Assembly: GCF_048282545.1 (NCBI RefSeq)
Contig: NZ_CP182485.1
Span: 1,054,001-1,118,000, forward strand
DNA from: Opacimonas immobilis
GTDB lineage: Bacteria; Pseudomonadota; Gammaproteobacteria; Enterobacterales; Alteromonadaceae
Reading direction: 5' to 3'
Length of the DNA: 64,000 nt
The translations under genes and the position numbers were made by a program. Every line of letters starts with the position of its first letter. The stretch's first letter is position 1. Below are positions 52,191 through 61,926 of the stretch, piece after piece. A model generated the notes under the pieces. It worked only from the letters and a program-made list of their open reading frames with translations, did no database searches and was not told the origin of the DNA.

Positions 52191-53735
52191 CTAAAAGCCC
52201 AATGGAATGCCAAAGGCAAAAAAGCCAATGAGCAACGCCGTCCAAAAGACCAAGAACGTGATGGAGTATGGCAACATGGTCACGATCATGTCACCAAAAG
52301 TGAGTTGCGGCTTGTATTTGCGCATAAAGGCCAATACCACTCCTGAGTAGACCATCATGGGAGTAATGATATTGGTTGAGGAATCCGCAACACGATAGGC
52401 AGCAGCAACCAGGTCTGGTGTCATCTCCGGATTAACTTGATATAACATGGGGACAAAAATTGGCCCTAATAGCATCCATTTTGACGTCAGTCCCCCAACG
52501 AACAAATTAATAATGGCAGTCGTTAAGATAAATCCAATGATCAATAGAATAGGGAACTGTTGTAATCCAAGCGCTTGCAAAAAGCTCGCCCCCAAATACG
52601 TAATATAGGTGCCTAGCCCAGAGTATCCTAATAATCCCAGAAAGTTATAACAGAAAAACGTCAACACCATGATATATCCCATGGTATTGGATTGTTTGAT
52701 CATGGATTGAATGATGTCCATTAAAGACGTGAACGTCTTTGCACCATAACCATACGCTGCACCCGTAATGACGAAGACGAGAGTAATCATCAAAATGACG
52801 TTATTGGTAAATGGCGTGACAGTGTTACCCGCATCATCAGTAAAACTCGCCAGAGGTCCCATCGCCATAAATACAACGATTGCCAAAGATATGAGTAAGC
52901 CCCAGAATGCGAAGGTAAGGCCTCGACTTTCTTCAGGCTTCACGGCGAAGTCTTCTAAATTCATCTCGGCAGGGACTTCGTATTCGTCATTGGCATAGCG
53001 CGGAACAACGAACTTATTGGTGACCCATGTGCCCAATACGACCAGTAAAAACGTGGATACTAGAATGAAAAAGTAATGCATGGTCGCAGGGACTAACACC
53101 GTCCCTTCTGCAGTGGTAAAGGGCACGCCTTGGCTCTCAGCAAAAATCTTAGCATTCATCCCTATAATGACATCCACTGGCGTTGCAGGGATCAAATTGG
53201 CACTGAAGCCTGCTGAGACGCCAGCAAACGCGGCCGCCATACCAATGATTGGATGCTTGCCTAATCCGGCAAATAACAAACCCGCAAGCGGGATCAAAAT
53301 CAAATAGCCAGCATCGGTCGCAATGGAGGACATAATGCCCAAAAAGACCAAAGAGGGAATGAGGAGTTTTTCAGGGAGTCGGTTACCGAGTTTTTTGATA
53401 AGCGTCGCAAATAAACCTGAGTATTCCGCAACACCAACGCCCAGCATCACAATTAAGATAACCCCTAACACACCTCCACCAAAGGCCAGCCAGTTCGCTA
53501 CTAAGGCATTATCAAATAACCAAACGACATGTTCGCTTTCTGCCATATTTTTGATGGTATGAGTAATAGTAGAGCCATCGGCTGATTGGGTTTCGAAAGT
53601 CAAACCGCCAATCAGGGCTGTTAATATAAAAGCGAAAACAAAAAAGTAGATAAAGATGATGATGGGATCCGGGATCTTTTGTCCGGCTTTTTCGATAAAT
53701 TGAATGATTTTGGATGGAGAAGTTTGCGTCGTCAT
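52191..53735 (-). CDS. AbgT family transporter
   Basis: Inner-membrane transporter of 514 residues with about twelve hydrophobic segments. It begins with the cytoplasmic QFIEKAGQKIPDPIIIFIYFF typical of AbgT proteins and contains AAFAGVSAGFSANLIPATPVDVIIG and GLTSKWMLLGPIFVPML. Characterised relatives (AbgT, MtrF) import p-aminobenzoyl-glutamate or export sulfonamide drugs. Without an abgAB hydrolase beside it, the substrate is open; its partner here is the SMP-30-like protein. A 71-bp gap upstream holds its promoter. Confidence 0.92.
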   Translation of the reverse strand: MTTQTSPSKIIQFIEKAGQKIPDPIIIFIYFFVFAFILTALIGGLTFETQSADGSTITHTIKNMAESEHVVWLFDNALVANWLAFGGGVLGVILIVMLGVGVAEYSGLFATLIKKLGNRLPEKLLIPSLVFLGIMSSIATDAGYLILIPLAGLLFAGLGKHPIIGMAAAFAGVSAGFSANLIPATPVDVIIGMNAKIFAESQGVPFTTAEGTVLVPATMHYFFILVSTFLLVVLGTWVTNKFVVPRYANDEYEVPAEMNLEDFAVKPEESRGLTFAFWGLLISLAIVVFMAMGPLASFTDDAGNTVTPFTNNVILMITLVFVITGAAYGYGAKTFTSLMDIIQSMIKQSNTMGYIMVLTFFCYNFLGLLGYSGLGTYITYLGASFLQALGLQQFPILLIIGFILTTAIINLFVGGLTSKWMLLGPIFVPMLYQVNPEMTPDLVAAAYRVADSSTNIITPMMVYSGVVLAFMRKYKPQLTFGDMIVTMLPYSITFLVFWTALLIGFFAFGIPLGF

Positions 53736-53806
53736 GTTGTTTTTTGTGATGTTTTTTTGTTAACTAAAGCAAAAATGATAGCAAACTGCAAGTGTTACTG
53801 CTGAGA

Positions 53807-54403
53807 TTAAGGTTGCTGAACCTGTATTTGCTGGTTGCGACACCAGTCGATAAAAGCGGATTCGTGCGCACATGGAACGCTAGCGCAAATTTGCACACTT
53901 TGCGAGTAGACGACCTCTTGAATCAATATATTTAGCTTTTGTGCTTGCTGCCGTAGCCATGGTTCTTGGTGAAACTCGCAAACGATATTATATATATGGC
54001 GCTCGATAAATGGGGTGGTGTCAGCATGTTCGAGCACCAACTTGGTTGCTTGAGAATAAGCTCTTACCAAACCTCCAGCCCCAAGCTTGATACCCCCAAA
54101 ATACCGACTAATGACGATCATGACATCACCGCATTCAGAGTGAGTTAGCACATTAAGCATGGGTTTTCCTGCGGTACCAGAAGGTTCTCCATCGTCATTG
54201 TAACCTTGATTATTTGGTTGTTGCGGATTGCCTAATAAATATGCCCAGCAATGATGACGGGCATCGGGATAAGATACTTTCTCTTTGGCTAATGCATCCA
54301 TTGCCTCAGCGCGTGAAGCAATGGGGTAGACGGCTGCGTGAAACAGGCTTTTTTTGATTTCATAAGTGTGAAATGCCGGCTCCGTGAGCTGTTGGTAAGT
54401 CAT
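53807..54403 (-). CDS. YigZ/IMPACT family protein
   Basis: Protein of 198 residues of the YigZ/UPF0029 family, related to the eukaryotic translation regulator IMPACT. The N-terminal domain has the signature ARHHCWAYLLG, NDDGEPSGTAGKPML and VISRYFGGIKLGAGGLVRAYSQAT (about 45-120); the C-terminal 70 residues fit the smaller second domain. The biochemical function is uncertain. It follows the FKBP gene by 9 bp and is probably cotranscribed with it. Confidence 0.92.
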   Translation of the reverse strand: MTYQQLTEPAFHTYEIKKSLFHAAVYPIASRAEAMDALAKEKVSYPDARHHCWAYLLGNPQQPNNQGYNDDGEPSGTAGKPMLNVLTHSECGDVMIVISRYFGGIKLGAGGLVRAYSQATKLVLEHADTTPFIERHIYNIVCEFHQEPWLRQQAQKLNILIQEVVYSQSVQICASVPCAHESAFIDWCRNQQIQVQQP

Positions 54404-54412
54404 TTAAATAGG

Positions 54413-54883
54413 CTACTCAATACCTAATAACTCAACTTCAAAAATCAGGGTTGAACCGGGTTCGATTTTACCGGCTGCATTATTGCCATAGGCTAGTTCA
54501 GGCGGGATGAAAAATCTGAATTTGTCGCCAACCACCATCAGCTGGACACCCTCCGTCCAACCTGGAATAACGCGATGCAATGGAAAGCTAATGGGCTGGC
54601 CACGCTCTACTGAACTATCAAACACCACGCCATTGATCATGGTACCGTGGTAGTGCACTTTGACCGTATCTGAAGCTGTTGGGTTTTGTGTGCCGTCTCC
54701 TTTGGTTAGAATTTCGTATTGCAAACCTGATGAGGTGGTTTGAATACCATCCTTGCTTTGGTTTTCCTGTAAAAACTGCTGGCCGATAACGAGATTTTCG
54801 GCAGCGATTTTTTTGCTTTCAGAGCTTTTGTAAAAGACGAATAAAACGACTAGGGCAATAATCCCAATGATGACAAACTTCAT
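54413..54883 (-). CDS. Membrane-anchored FKBP-type peptidyl-prolyl isomerase
   Basis: Prolyl isomerase of 156 residues. An uncleaved N-terminal anchor (MKFVIIGIIALVVLFVFYKSSESKK) places the catalytic domain in the periplasm. The FKBP domain (about 55-156) shows VKVHYHGTMINGVVFDSSVERGQPISFPL in pieces, VIPGWTEGVQLMVVGDKFRFFIPPELAYG and the C-terminal LIFEVELLGIE, so the active-site aromatics are present. It is shorter than FkpA and lacks its dimerisation arm. First gene of a pair with the YigZ homologue, divergent from tRNA-Arg. Confidence 0.93.
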   Translation of the reverse strand: MKFVIIGIIALVVLFVFYKSSESKKIAAENLVIGQQFLQENQSKDGIQTTSSGLQYEILTKGDGTQNPTASDTVKVHYHGTMINGVVFDSSVERGQPISFPLHRVIPGWTEGVQLMVVGDKFRFFIPPELAYGNNAAGKIEPGSTLIFEVELLGIE

Positions 54884-54980
54884 ATAATTCTCTTGGTTAA
54901 CTAATAGATTTGAAAATTAATTTATTATAACAGCTTATCTGTACATTTTGAGAAGTTCCGTTACAATACACATCCTCAAC

Positions 54981-55057
54981 GCACCCTTAGCTCAGCTGGA
55001 TAGAGCGCGCCCCTCCGGAGGGCGAGGCCGCAGGTTCGACTCCTGCAGGGTGCGCCA
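54981..55057 (+). tRNA. tRNA-Arg (anticodon CCG)
   Basis: The 77-base cloverleaf reads clearly: acceptor GCACCCT with AGGGTGC, D arm GCTC/GAGC, anticodon stem CGCCC/GGGCG with loop CTCCGGA (anticodon CCG), T arm GCAGG TTCGACT CCTGC, discriminator G and encoded CCA. It reads the CGG arginine codon. Confidence 0.97.
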
Positions 55058-55063
55058 TAAACA

Positions 55064-55099
55064 ACAAAAACCAGCCTTGTGCTGGTTTCATTCTTTTTT
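55064..55099. terminator. Terminator between tRNA-Arg and the HAD phosphatase
   Basis: AAACCAGC (55068-55075) pairs with GCTGGTTT (55081-55088) around CTTGT, with TTCTTTTTT on the plus side and TTTTTGTTG on the minus side. It can serve both the tRNA and the convergent gene. Confidence 0.8.
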
Positions 55100-55929
55100 C
55101 ATAGATTAAAGCGCTGCCTAACAAACCGCGCTACACCATCTTCATGATGATGACCTATTACTTTTGTCGACATGGCTTTGATTTCATCAATGGCGTTTGC
55201 CGGAGCGTAACATTCATCTGCAATCGCAAACATTGATGCGTCATTATCATTGTCCCCAAAACAAATAATATTGGCGTCTTCGTATTTAGCTTTGACTTGT
55301 GCAATAGCACTGCCTTTTGAAGCAAAGCGATGATGAATATCTATCCACCAATGTTCGTCAGACTCATGTGTCGGTCCAGAATACGCGATGAGTTCCTCTG
55401 TGTCATTGATTTGATGATACAACGATTTAACCTTTGTAGATGTGCCGATCATACTGATATTGGTAACGACTACCTGTTCATTAATTTTGTGCAGAGGTTG
55501 CAAGCGAAATTCACACTTTTTTTCACAATATGCTAACCATATTTTCTCAATGGTCGTTTGGGGGACAGTATGAAAGATAAAGTGCTCGGGGACTTGTTTG
55601 CCTTGAATGATACCGCTGACAAATGGGGTTAAATCAGATTGGTTGGCAAGTAACAGGATGGTTTCTACGTCTTGGGAAGTCAGAGTGTGGCTAAAATCTA
55701 GTTGTTCTTTTTGAGGATGCCATAAAGTCACGCCATTGGTGTAAATTTGTGATTGAGTTAATGGATGATTTCCCAACACCTGTGTCGCGGATGCTAAAGT
55801 GCGCCCCGTGGCAACCGTATAAGCAATCCCATGCGCATCAAGCAACTTAAGCGTATCGCGTGTAAAGTCACTTAACCCAGAGGATTGATTGAGTAAGGTG
55901 CCATCAAGATCAAAAAAGATAAAGTCCAT
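55099..55929 (-). CDS. Cof-type HAD family phosphatase
   Basis: Haloacid dehalogenase-superfamily phosphatase of 276 residues with a C2B cap. Motif I is FFDLDGTLLNQ at the N-terminus (nucleophile Asp7 and acid Asp9 by the usual DxD pattern); motif II TVATGRTLASA; the Lys of motif III is in GSAIAQVKAKY; motif IV is CFGDNDNDASMF. Such enzymes dephosphorylate sugar phosphates, FMN or nucleotide-like metabolites; the substrate is not predictable. It stands alone between the tRNA terminator and acnB. Confidence 0.9.
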   Translation of the reverse strand: MDFIFFDLDGTLLNQSSGLSDFTRDTLKLLDAHGIAYTVATGRTLASATQVLGNHPLTQSQIYTNGVTLWHPQKEQLDFSHTLTSQDVETILLLANQSDLTPFVSGIIQGKQVPEHFIFHTVPQTTIEKIWLAYCEKKCEFRLQPLHKINEQVVVTNISMIGTSTKVKSLYHQINDTEELIAYSGPTHESDEHWWIDIHHRFASKGSAIAQVKAKYEDANIICFGDNDNDASMFAIADECYAPANAIDEIKAMSTKVIGHHHEDGVARFVRQRFNL

Positions 55930-56007
55930 ATACTATTTTAATTTTTCTTTGGGTAGAAATTAAAAATAACGAATTTGTCGAACTTTGTATAGTGTAAGGC
56001 TCAAATA

Positions 56008-56046
56008 CGAAAAAAGCCAATGAGCACGACACCCATTGGCTTTTGA
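56008..56046 (-). terminator. Intrinsic terminator of acnB
   Basis: A perfect 11-bp stem, AAAAGCCAATG (56012-56022) with CATTGGCTTTT (56034-56044); on the minus strand it ends in a T run. Confidence 0.88.
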
Positions 56047-56065
56047 TTCTACAAGCGATTAGTGA

Positions 56066-58864
56066 CTATACACGAACCGCAGGAATGATATCCGAACCAG
56101 CTACCGCCAAGTCTTCTTGTGGCGGTTGGAACGTGGTCAAATCGATACCAGCAACGGCTTCTTGATATTCTTGCAATGTCGGGAAACGACCTAAGATACA
56201 AGATAAAACCACCATTGGCGTTGAGCCAAGTAAAGATTCACCTTTCTTCTCAGAGCTGTCTTCAACCACACGACCTTGGAATAAACGCGTAGAAGTCGCA
56301 AGAACAGTATCACCCGGTTCGGCTTTTTCTTGGTTACCCATGCACAAGTTACATCCAGGACGCTCTAGGTATAAGATGTTGTCGTACTTAGTACGCGCAG
56401 CTTCTTTTGGATTCTCATCTGAGAATTCGAAACCAGCATATTTTTGCAGGATATCCCAATCACCTTCGGCTTTCAGCTCATCCACGATGTTGTACGTTGG
56501 TGGCGCAACCACTAGCGGTGCGTTAAAGCTGATAGGACCTTTTTGCTCAAGGTTGCGAAGCATCGCAGCAATGATCTTCATGTCGCCTTTGTGGACCATA
56601 CAAGAACCCACAAAGCCTAAGTCAACTTTACGGCCATCATAGTATGATGCTGGGCGGATCACGTCGTGCGTATAACGCTTGGAGACGTCTTCGTTGTTCA
56701 CATCTGGGTCAGCAATCATTGGCTCAACGATTGAGTCAAGGTCAACAACGACTTCTGCATAGTACTTAGCATTGTCATCTGGTGCTAGTGCTGGTGCTTC
56801 GCCAGATTTCACTTCTGCTATACGCTTATCAGCAAGGTCGATTAGTCCTTGAAGCATCTTCGCTTCGTTGTCCATACCCTTGTTGATCATGATTTGGATA
56901 CGTGACTTAGCCAGCTCTAAAGAAGCAATCAATGTCTCATCGGTAGAGATACAGATAGACGCTTTGGCTTTCATCTCAGCAGTCCAATCGGTAAACGTAA
57001 ACGCTTGGTCAGCTAATAGAGTACCGATTTGTACTTCGATAACACGGCCTTGGAAGACGTTTTCGCCAGCAAATTGCTTAAGCATTTGTGCTTGTGTGGC
57101 GTGAACGATATCACGGAAGTCCATGTGCGGCTGCATGTTGCCTTTGAATGTCACTTTGACAGACTCAGGAATCGGCATTGCCGCTTCACCTGTTGCAAGC
57201 GCAAGTGCAACCGTACCTGAGTCCGCACCGAATGCGACGCCTTTTGACATGCGTGTATGCGAGTCACCGCCGATAATGATGGCGCGATCATCCACTGTGA
57301 TGTCATTCAATACTTTGTGGATTACGTCAGTCATTGAGTGATAAACGTGCTTAGGATCGCGTGCTGTGATTACACCAAACGCATTCATGAATGCCATCAA
57401 TTTAGGTGTATTTGCTTTGGCTTTGTTATCCCAAACCGATGCTGTGTGACAGCCAGATTGGAATGCACCGTCAACGCTAGGAGAAATCTTAGAAGCAGCC
57501 ATTGCTTCCAGTTCCTGACACGTCATTGGGCCAGTGGTATCTTGTGAGCCAACGATGTTGACTTTAACTCGTACGTCAGAACCTGCGTGCAGTGGCGTCG
57601 CAGATTTCACGCCGATTGCATTGCGGTTGAAGATTTTTTCAACGGCAGTAAGGCCTTGGCCTTCGATAGAAATTTCTTTAGATGGAGCGTATACCACAGG
57701 TGCTTCAATACCTAATGTTTCCGCTGCGAACGTTTGTAATTTCTTACCGAAAACAACTGCGTAAGAGCCGCCCGCTTTCATGAATTCGACTTTTTGCGGA
57801 GTAAAGGCGTCAGAAACGTCTACTAACTCTTGGTCGCCGTTGTAAAGTTTCTTCGCTTTGGTATCAATTGTTAGAATCGTACCAGTTGCAACTGAGTAAG
57901 CTTCTTCTAATACGGGATCGCCATTTGCGTCACGCACGATTTCGCCGTTTTCGTCAGTCTTTTTCACCCAGTTTTTAAGGTCAAGACCGATACCGCCAGT
58001 TACACCAACGGTGGTTAAGAAGATTGGCGCGATGCCATTCGTTCCTGCAACAACTGGCTTATTGTTCACAAATGGAATGTAAGGAGAAGTTTCTTCGCCC
58101 GCCCATAATGCCACGTTGTTCACACCCGACATACGCGAAGAACCAACGCCCATAGTGCCTTTTTCAGCGATCAGCATGACTTTGCAGTCTGGGTGAGCGG
58201 CTTTGAGCTCAGTGATTTCTTTTTGAGCTTCAGGAGAAATCATACATAAGCCGTGAAGCTCGCGGTCTGCACGTGAGTGAGACTGATTGCCTGGAGAAAG
58301 AAGGTCAGTAGAAATATCACCTTCAGCGGCAATATAAGTCACGACGTTGATTTTTTCTGGGATATCGTCAAGCTTAGTGAAGAACTCAGCGTTCGCATAG
58401 CTGGTTAGTATGTCTTTTGCAATCGTATTACCCGCTGCGTTCGCTTCCGCTAAACGGCTAGTATCTGCGTCATACAAGAATACTTGTGATTTTAATACTT
58501 CGCCAGCTGCTGCTGCTTGTGGGTGGTCAGAAAGTGCAACATCAAGTAGAACTTCAACAGAAGGACCGCCTTTCATATGAGAAAGTTGCTCAAGTGCAAA
58601 TTCAGGCGTAATTTCAGCTACTTGTTGCTCACCTAATACGATGTCTTTCAAAAATGCCGCTTTAACACCTGCAGCTGGCGTCGTACCAGGCAATGTGTTG
58701 TAGATAAAGAAGTTTAGAGAAGCTTCGCGGTGCTCATTACCCGTATCTTTGATTTGTTCAATGATTTCTGACAACAATTCTGCGCTGTCAATTGGTTTAG
58801 GGTTTAGACCAAGTTCGTTTTTGCGAACTTCAATCTCTTTTAGATATTCAGAATAATAACTCAT
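56066..58864 (-). CDS. acnB: Aconitate hydratase B (long form)
   Basis: Citric acid cycle aconitase, also able to act on 2-methylisocitrate in many bacteria. It starts with the helical AcnB HEAT-like domain (MSYYSEYLKEIEVRKNELGLNPKPIDS). The 4Fe-4S ligands read as Cys at about 755 in VGSCMVHKGDM and Cys838/Cys841 in ERPGCNLCMGNQ; GGDSHTRMSKGVAFGADSG is also intact. At 932 residues it is about 65 longer than E. coli AcnB (865), with a distinctive central stretch around 300-345 (VKKTDENGEIVRDANGDPV) that I do not recall from the short form. It is a single gene with a strong terminator. Confidence 0.95.
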   Translation of the reverse strand: MSYYSEYLKEIEVRKNELGLNPKPIDSAELLSEIIEQIKDTGNEHREASLNFFIYNTLPGTTPAAGVKAAFLKDIVLGEQQVAEITPEFALEQLSHMKGGPSVEVLLDVALSDHPQAAAAGEVLKSQVFLYDADTSRLAEANAAGNTIAKDILTSYANAEFFTKLDDIPEKINVVTYIAAEGDISTDLLSPGNQSHSRADRELHGLCMISPEAQKEITELKAAHPDCKVMLIAEKGTMGVGSSRMSGVNNVALWAGEETSPYIPFVNNKPVVAGTNGIAPIFLTTVGVTGGIGLDLKNWVKKTDENGEIVRDANGDPVLEEAYSVATGTILTIDTKAKKLYNGDQELVDVSDAFTPQKVEFMKAGGSYAVVFGKKLQTFAAETLGIEAPVVYAPSKEISIEGQGLTAVEKIFNRNAIGVKSATPLHAGSDVRVKVNIVGSQDTTGPMTCQELEAMAASKISPSVDGAFQSGCHTASVWDNKAKANTPKLMAFMNAFGVITARDPKHVYHSMTDVIHKVLNDITVDDRAIIIGGDSHTRMSKGVAFGADSGTVALALATGEAAMPIPESVKVTFKGNMQPHMDFRDIVHATQAQMLKQFAGENVFQGRVIEVQIGTLLADQAFTFTDWTAEMKAKASICISTDETLIASLELAKSRIQIMINKGMDNEAKMLQGLIDLADKRIAEVKSGEAPALAPDDNAKYYAEVVVDLDSIVEPMIADPDVNNEDVSKRYTHDVIRPASYYDGRKVDLGFVGSCMVHKGDMKIIAAMLRNLEQKGPISFNAPLVVAPPTYNIVDELKAEGDWDILQKYAGFEFSDENPKEAARTKYDNILYLERPGCNLCMGNQEKAEPGDTVLATSTRLFQGRVVEDSSEKKGESLLGSTPMVVLSCILGRFPTLQEYQEAVAGIDLTTFQPPQEDLAVAGSDIIPAVRV

Positions 58865-59069
58865 CGTATGTAACGCCTTTTTTTAAATCCATTAATGATT
58901 AACCCGCGGATTATATGAAAAAAGTGAGTCAATGCCCATAGGTAAGAGGTGTCATAATCATAATTCATGCTATGAATGGTTTGAAATCCTTTTATATCAA
59001 GGATTTATTACCACTATACCTTAGTTGTAATCCCTTGGTGATTGTGTGAAATCTTAGCGGGTATTGGTT

Positions 59070-59708
59070 TTATTTGGATTGTAAAAGGACTATTTGCTCG
59101 TTTGCGGAGACTTTTCCTTTTAAGCCGTCCTCCAGCACAACGCTCTCTAAACACTTGATGTTAAAGTGATGGCTGTAGTGTTTTTCAATTTCTTGCATAT
59201 CAATGCTAAACGGTGGGCCAGATAAAGCTGATTGGTCGTAGACAAACGTGACCAATAACATGGGGCACTGTTCAGTGAGCATGGGTAACCTTCGCACATA
59301 GCGTTGTCGGATCTCTGGCGGCAAAGCCACCATGGCCGCGCGGTCGTATACCGCATCGATAGGCCCTAATTGCTCCGGCGTTAAGGCAAAAAAATCCCCC
59401 ACAAACAAACAAATATTCTCATATGAGTAGCATACGTGGTCGCCAACTATTTTGATATTGGGAGATAGATTTCGCTCCGCAAAAAATTGCTCAACCGCGG
59501 ATTCATTCAATTCAACGCCTATTACTTCACAGTCTTGTGAGGCTATCCATTCAATATCAACGGCTTTGCCACATAAAGGGATAAATACTCTTGCCTGGTG
59601 CGGCAAAGCCAACGCTGAAAAATACCTCGCAAGCAATGCATTGACTTGACCTTCGTGAAAGCCAATCTCTTGTTTCGTCCATCGGTCATGCCAAAATTCA
59701 TGATGCAT
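59070..59708 (-). CDS. tpm: Thiopurine S-methyltransferase-like protein
   Basis: SAM-dependent methyltransferase of 212 residues, the length of bacterial TPMT (about 218). It starts HEFWHDRWTKQEIGFHEGQVNALL and has the SAM-site RVFIPLCGKAVDIEWI, then VIGVELNESAVEQFF and DAVYDRAAMVALPPEIRQRYV. Bacterial members methylate thiopurines and, in some species, selenite or tellurite compounds; the true substrate is unknown. It lies 19 bp behind the prolyl oligopeptidase gene on the same strand. The 205 bp between it and acnB contain no gene. Confidence 0.92.
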   Translation of the reverse strand: MHHEFWHDRWTKQEIGFHEGQVNALLARYFSALALPHQARVFIPLCGKAVDIEWIASQDCEVIGVELNESAVEQFFAERNLSPNIKIVGDHVCYSYENICLFVGDFFALTPEQLGPIDAVYDRAAMVALPPEIRQRYVRRLPMLTEQCPMLLVTFVYDQSALSGPPFSIDMQEIEKHYSHHFNIKCLESVVLEDGLKGKVSANEQIVLLQSK

Positions 59709-59727
59709 TGCTCAACGTCCTCTTTGA

Positions 59728-61926
59728 TTAAAGGCTTTTTATGCCCATGTGATATAACGCAAAACCAAACATGTCTGCAGATTCTTCAATGCGTTTACTG
59801 ATGGGGGTACCTGCACCATGGCCAGCATCCTTCTCAATACGGATAACAACGGGGTTATCGCCGGCATGATGATCCTGTAGTTCGGCAATAAACTTGTAAG
59901 AATGGGCGGGTACAACGCGGTCATCATGATCTGCGGTAGTAACCATAGTCGCTGGATAGCGCACGCCTTCTTTGACGTTGTGTACCGGTGAATACCCCAA
60001 TAGATATTCGAACATTTCTTTACTTTGCTCAGACGTACCATAATCATATGCCCACCCAGCACCTGCAGTGAAGGTGTGATAGCGCAACATATCTAGCACT
60101 CCCACATCAGGAAATGCCACTGCTGCCAACGTTGGGCGTTGGGTCATGACCGCACCAACTAATAAACCTCCGTTGGATGAACCGCTTAATGCCATTTTTT
60201 CTGAGGAGGTGTAGCCGTTTTCAATTAAGTATTCACCTGCAGCAATAAAGTCGTCAAATACGTTTTGTTTCTGCATTTGCGTACCGGCTTTGTGCCATGC
60301 TTTACCGTATTCACCACCTCCACGGATATTTGGCACTGCATACACACCACCTAACTTTAGCCATGCCGCAACAATCGGGCTAAAACGTGGCGTTAAACTA
60401 ATATTGAAGCCGCCGTAACCGTACAAGATTGTAGGGGTTGAACCATCTTTGACTAAGTCCTTGCGATGCGTAATGAGCATGGGTACACGTGTTCCGTCTT
60501 TCGATGTATAAAAGACTTGCTCACTGACATACTTGCTCGCATCAAATGCGGTTTTAGGTTGGGCAAACACGGTTGGCTCACCAGTTGCTAAATCCAGCGC
60601 ATAAATCGTAGTCGGCGTGATGGCATTGGCAAATGTGAAATAGGTCTTGGTTGCATCGATTTTGCCATTGTTAACCGAAGCAGTGCCAACACCGGGCAAG
60701 GTAATTTCGCGAATAAGTTGACCTTCAAGATCGTATTGGAAGACCTTAGACTTAGCATCGATCATGTAATTTGCAAATAGCTGTCCACCGACGGTTGAAA
60801 TGGATAGCACATTTTCAGTTTCAGCAATCACATCCACCCAATTTTCCGGTGACGGATTGGTAATCGATGTTTTGACCAAGCGCTTGTTCGGTGCATCTAG
60901 GTTAGTGATTAAATATATATCATCCCCTTTAGACGTGACCCAGTCCACATCGACACCGTCTTGGTCATAAATGACTTGCCATTGTGGGTTTTCTAACGAT
61001 AAGTCTTTGACAAAATAATGATTGCCTGAGGTCGTATTTGCACCATAGGCGATTAAATAGCGACCATCTTCAGATACCCCAGCGCCGGCGTAGCGGTATT
61101 TTTCACTGTCCACGTGACCAAAGACTTTGGCATCTTCTGACTGTGCGGTGCCAATGCGATGATAATACACTTTATGTTGGTCGGTTTTGGCTGAGAGCTC
61201 AGAGCCGTCTGGCTTGTCATAACTAGAGTAATAAAATCCCTCGTTTTTGTACCAAGATAAACCGCTGAACTTAATGTCTTTGAGTGGCTCGCCTATTAGT
61301 GCTTTCGTTTCGGTGTCCATAATAAAGGCTTCGCGCCAATCACTGCCACCGGTAGAGGTCATGTAGGCAACCATCGACGCGTCTTCAGAAAACGCAACGG
61401 TCGTTAATGATACAGTGCCATCTTCACTAAAAGTATTGGGATCTAAAAATACTTCGGGTTCGCCAGCGTCTTTTTGACGAAACAACACGCTGTGATTTTG
61501 TAATCCATCATTTTTATAAAAATAGGTATACTCACCTTCGACGAATGGCGCGGTGATTCGCTCATAGTCATACATGCTTTTGAGTGTCGCAGAGATTTTG
61601 TCGCGATAGGTAATTTGTGAGAGCACTTGCTGAGTCAATGCATTTTGCGCATCCACCCAAGCTGCGGTTTCCTCACTGAGATCATCTTCTAACCAGCGAT
61701 ATGGGTCGGCTACTTGAGTGCCAAAATACGTATCTACGACATCGCCTTTGCGGGTTTCAGGGTAAGGCGTAGGCATTTTGGACATATCGCTCTCTTTGTT
61801 TTTTGCTAATTGTTGTGCGTTTGTGGTGTCAGGCTGACAGGCACTGAGACCAATAACCGAAGTGGCAATCGCGGCGCAAATCAGAGAGCGTCGCCACAAT
61901 TTGTTAAATAAAGAGGGGGTTGGCAT
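59728..61926 (-). CDS. Prolyl oligopeptidase family serine peptidase (S9A), lipoprotein
   Basis: Serine peptidase that cleaves short peptides after proline. From the ATG at 61924-61926, which has an AAGGA ribosome site, it is 732 residues. The signal ends in the lipobox VIGLSACQPD, so it is a periplasmic or outer-membrane lipoprotein. A seven-bladed propeller follows the PTPYPETRKGDVVDTYFGTQVADPYRWLEDD opening (read in pieces), and the hydrolase domain (about 480-732) has the nucleophile motif ALSGSSNGGLLVGAV, HDDRVVPAHSYKF with the Asp, and the catalytic His in KDAGHGAG. A longer in-frame start upstream would spoil the signal peptide. Cotranscribed with tpm. Confidence 0.93.
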   Translation of the reverse strand: MPTPSLFNKLWRRSLICAAIATSVIGLSACQPDTTNAQQLAKNKESDMSKMPTPYPETRKGDVVDTYFGTQVADPYRWLEDDLSEETAAWVDAQNALTQQVLSQITYRDKISATLKSMYDYERITAPFVEGEYTYFYKNDGLQNHSVLFRQKDAGEPEVFLDPNTFSEDGTVSLTTVAFSEDASMVAYMTSTGGSDWREAFIMDTETKALIGEPLKDIKFSGLSWYKNEGFYYSSYDKPDGSELSAKTDQHKVYYHRIGTAQSEDAKVFGHVDSEKYRYAGAGVSEDGRYLIAYGANTTSGNHYFVKDLSLENPQWQVIYDQDGVDVDWVTSKGDDIYLITNLDAPNKRLVKTSITNPSPENWVDVIAETENVLSISTVGGQLFANYMIDAKSKVFQYDLEGQLIREITLPGVGTASVNNGKIDATKTYFTFANAITPTTIYALDLATGEPTVFAQPKTAFDASKYVSEQVFYTSKDGTRVPMLITHRKDLVKDGSTPTILYGYGGFNISLTPRFSPIVAAWLKLGGVYAVPNIRGGGEYGKAWHKAGTQMQKQNVFDDFIAAGEYLIENGYTSSEKMALSGSSNGGLLVGAVMTQRPTLAAVAFPDVGVLDMLRYHTFTAGAGWAYDYGTSEQSKEMFEYLLGYSPVHNVKEGVRYPATMVTTADHDDRVVPAHSYKFIAELQDHHAGDNPVVIRIEKDAGHGAGTPISKRIEESADMFGFALYHMGIKSL

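Noticed and set aside
54930..54967. Promoter of tRNA-Arg (TACAAT at 54962-54967)
   Set aside because: No acceptable -35 at 16-18 bp spacing could be read, so I did not list it.
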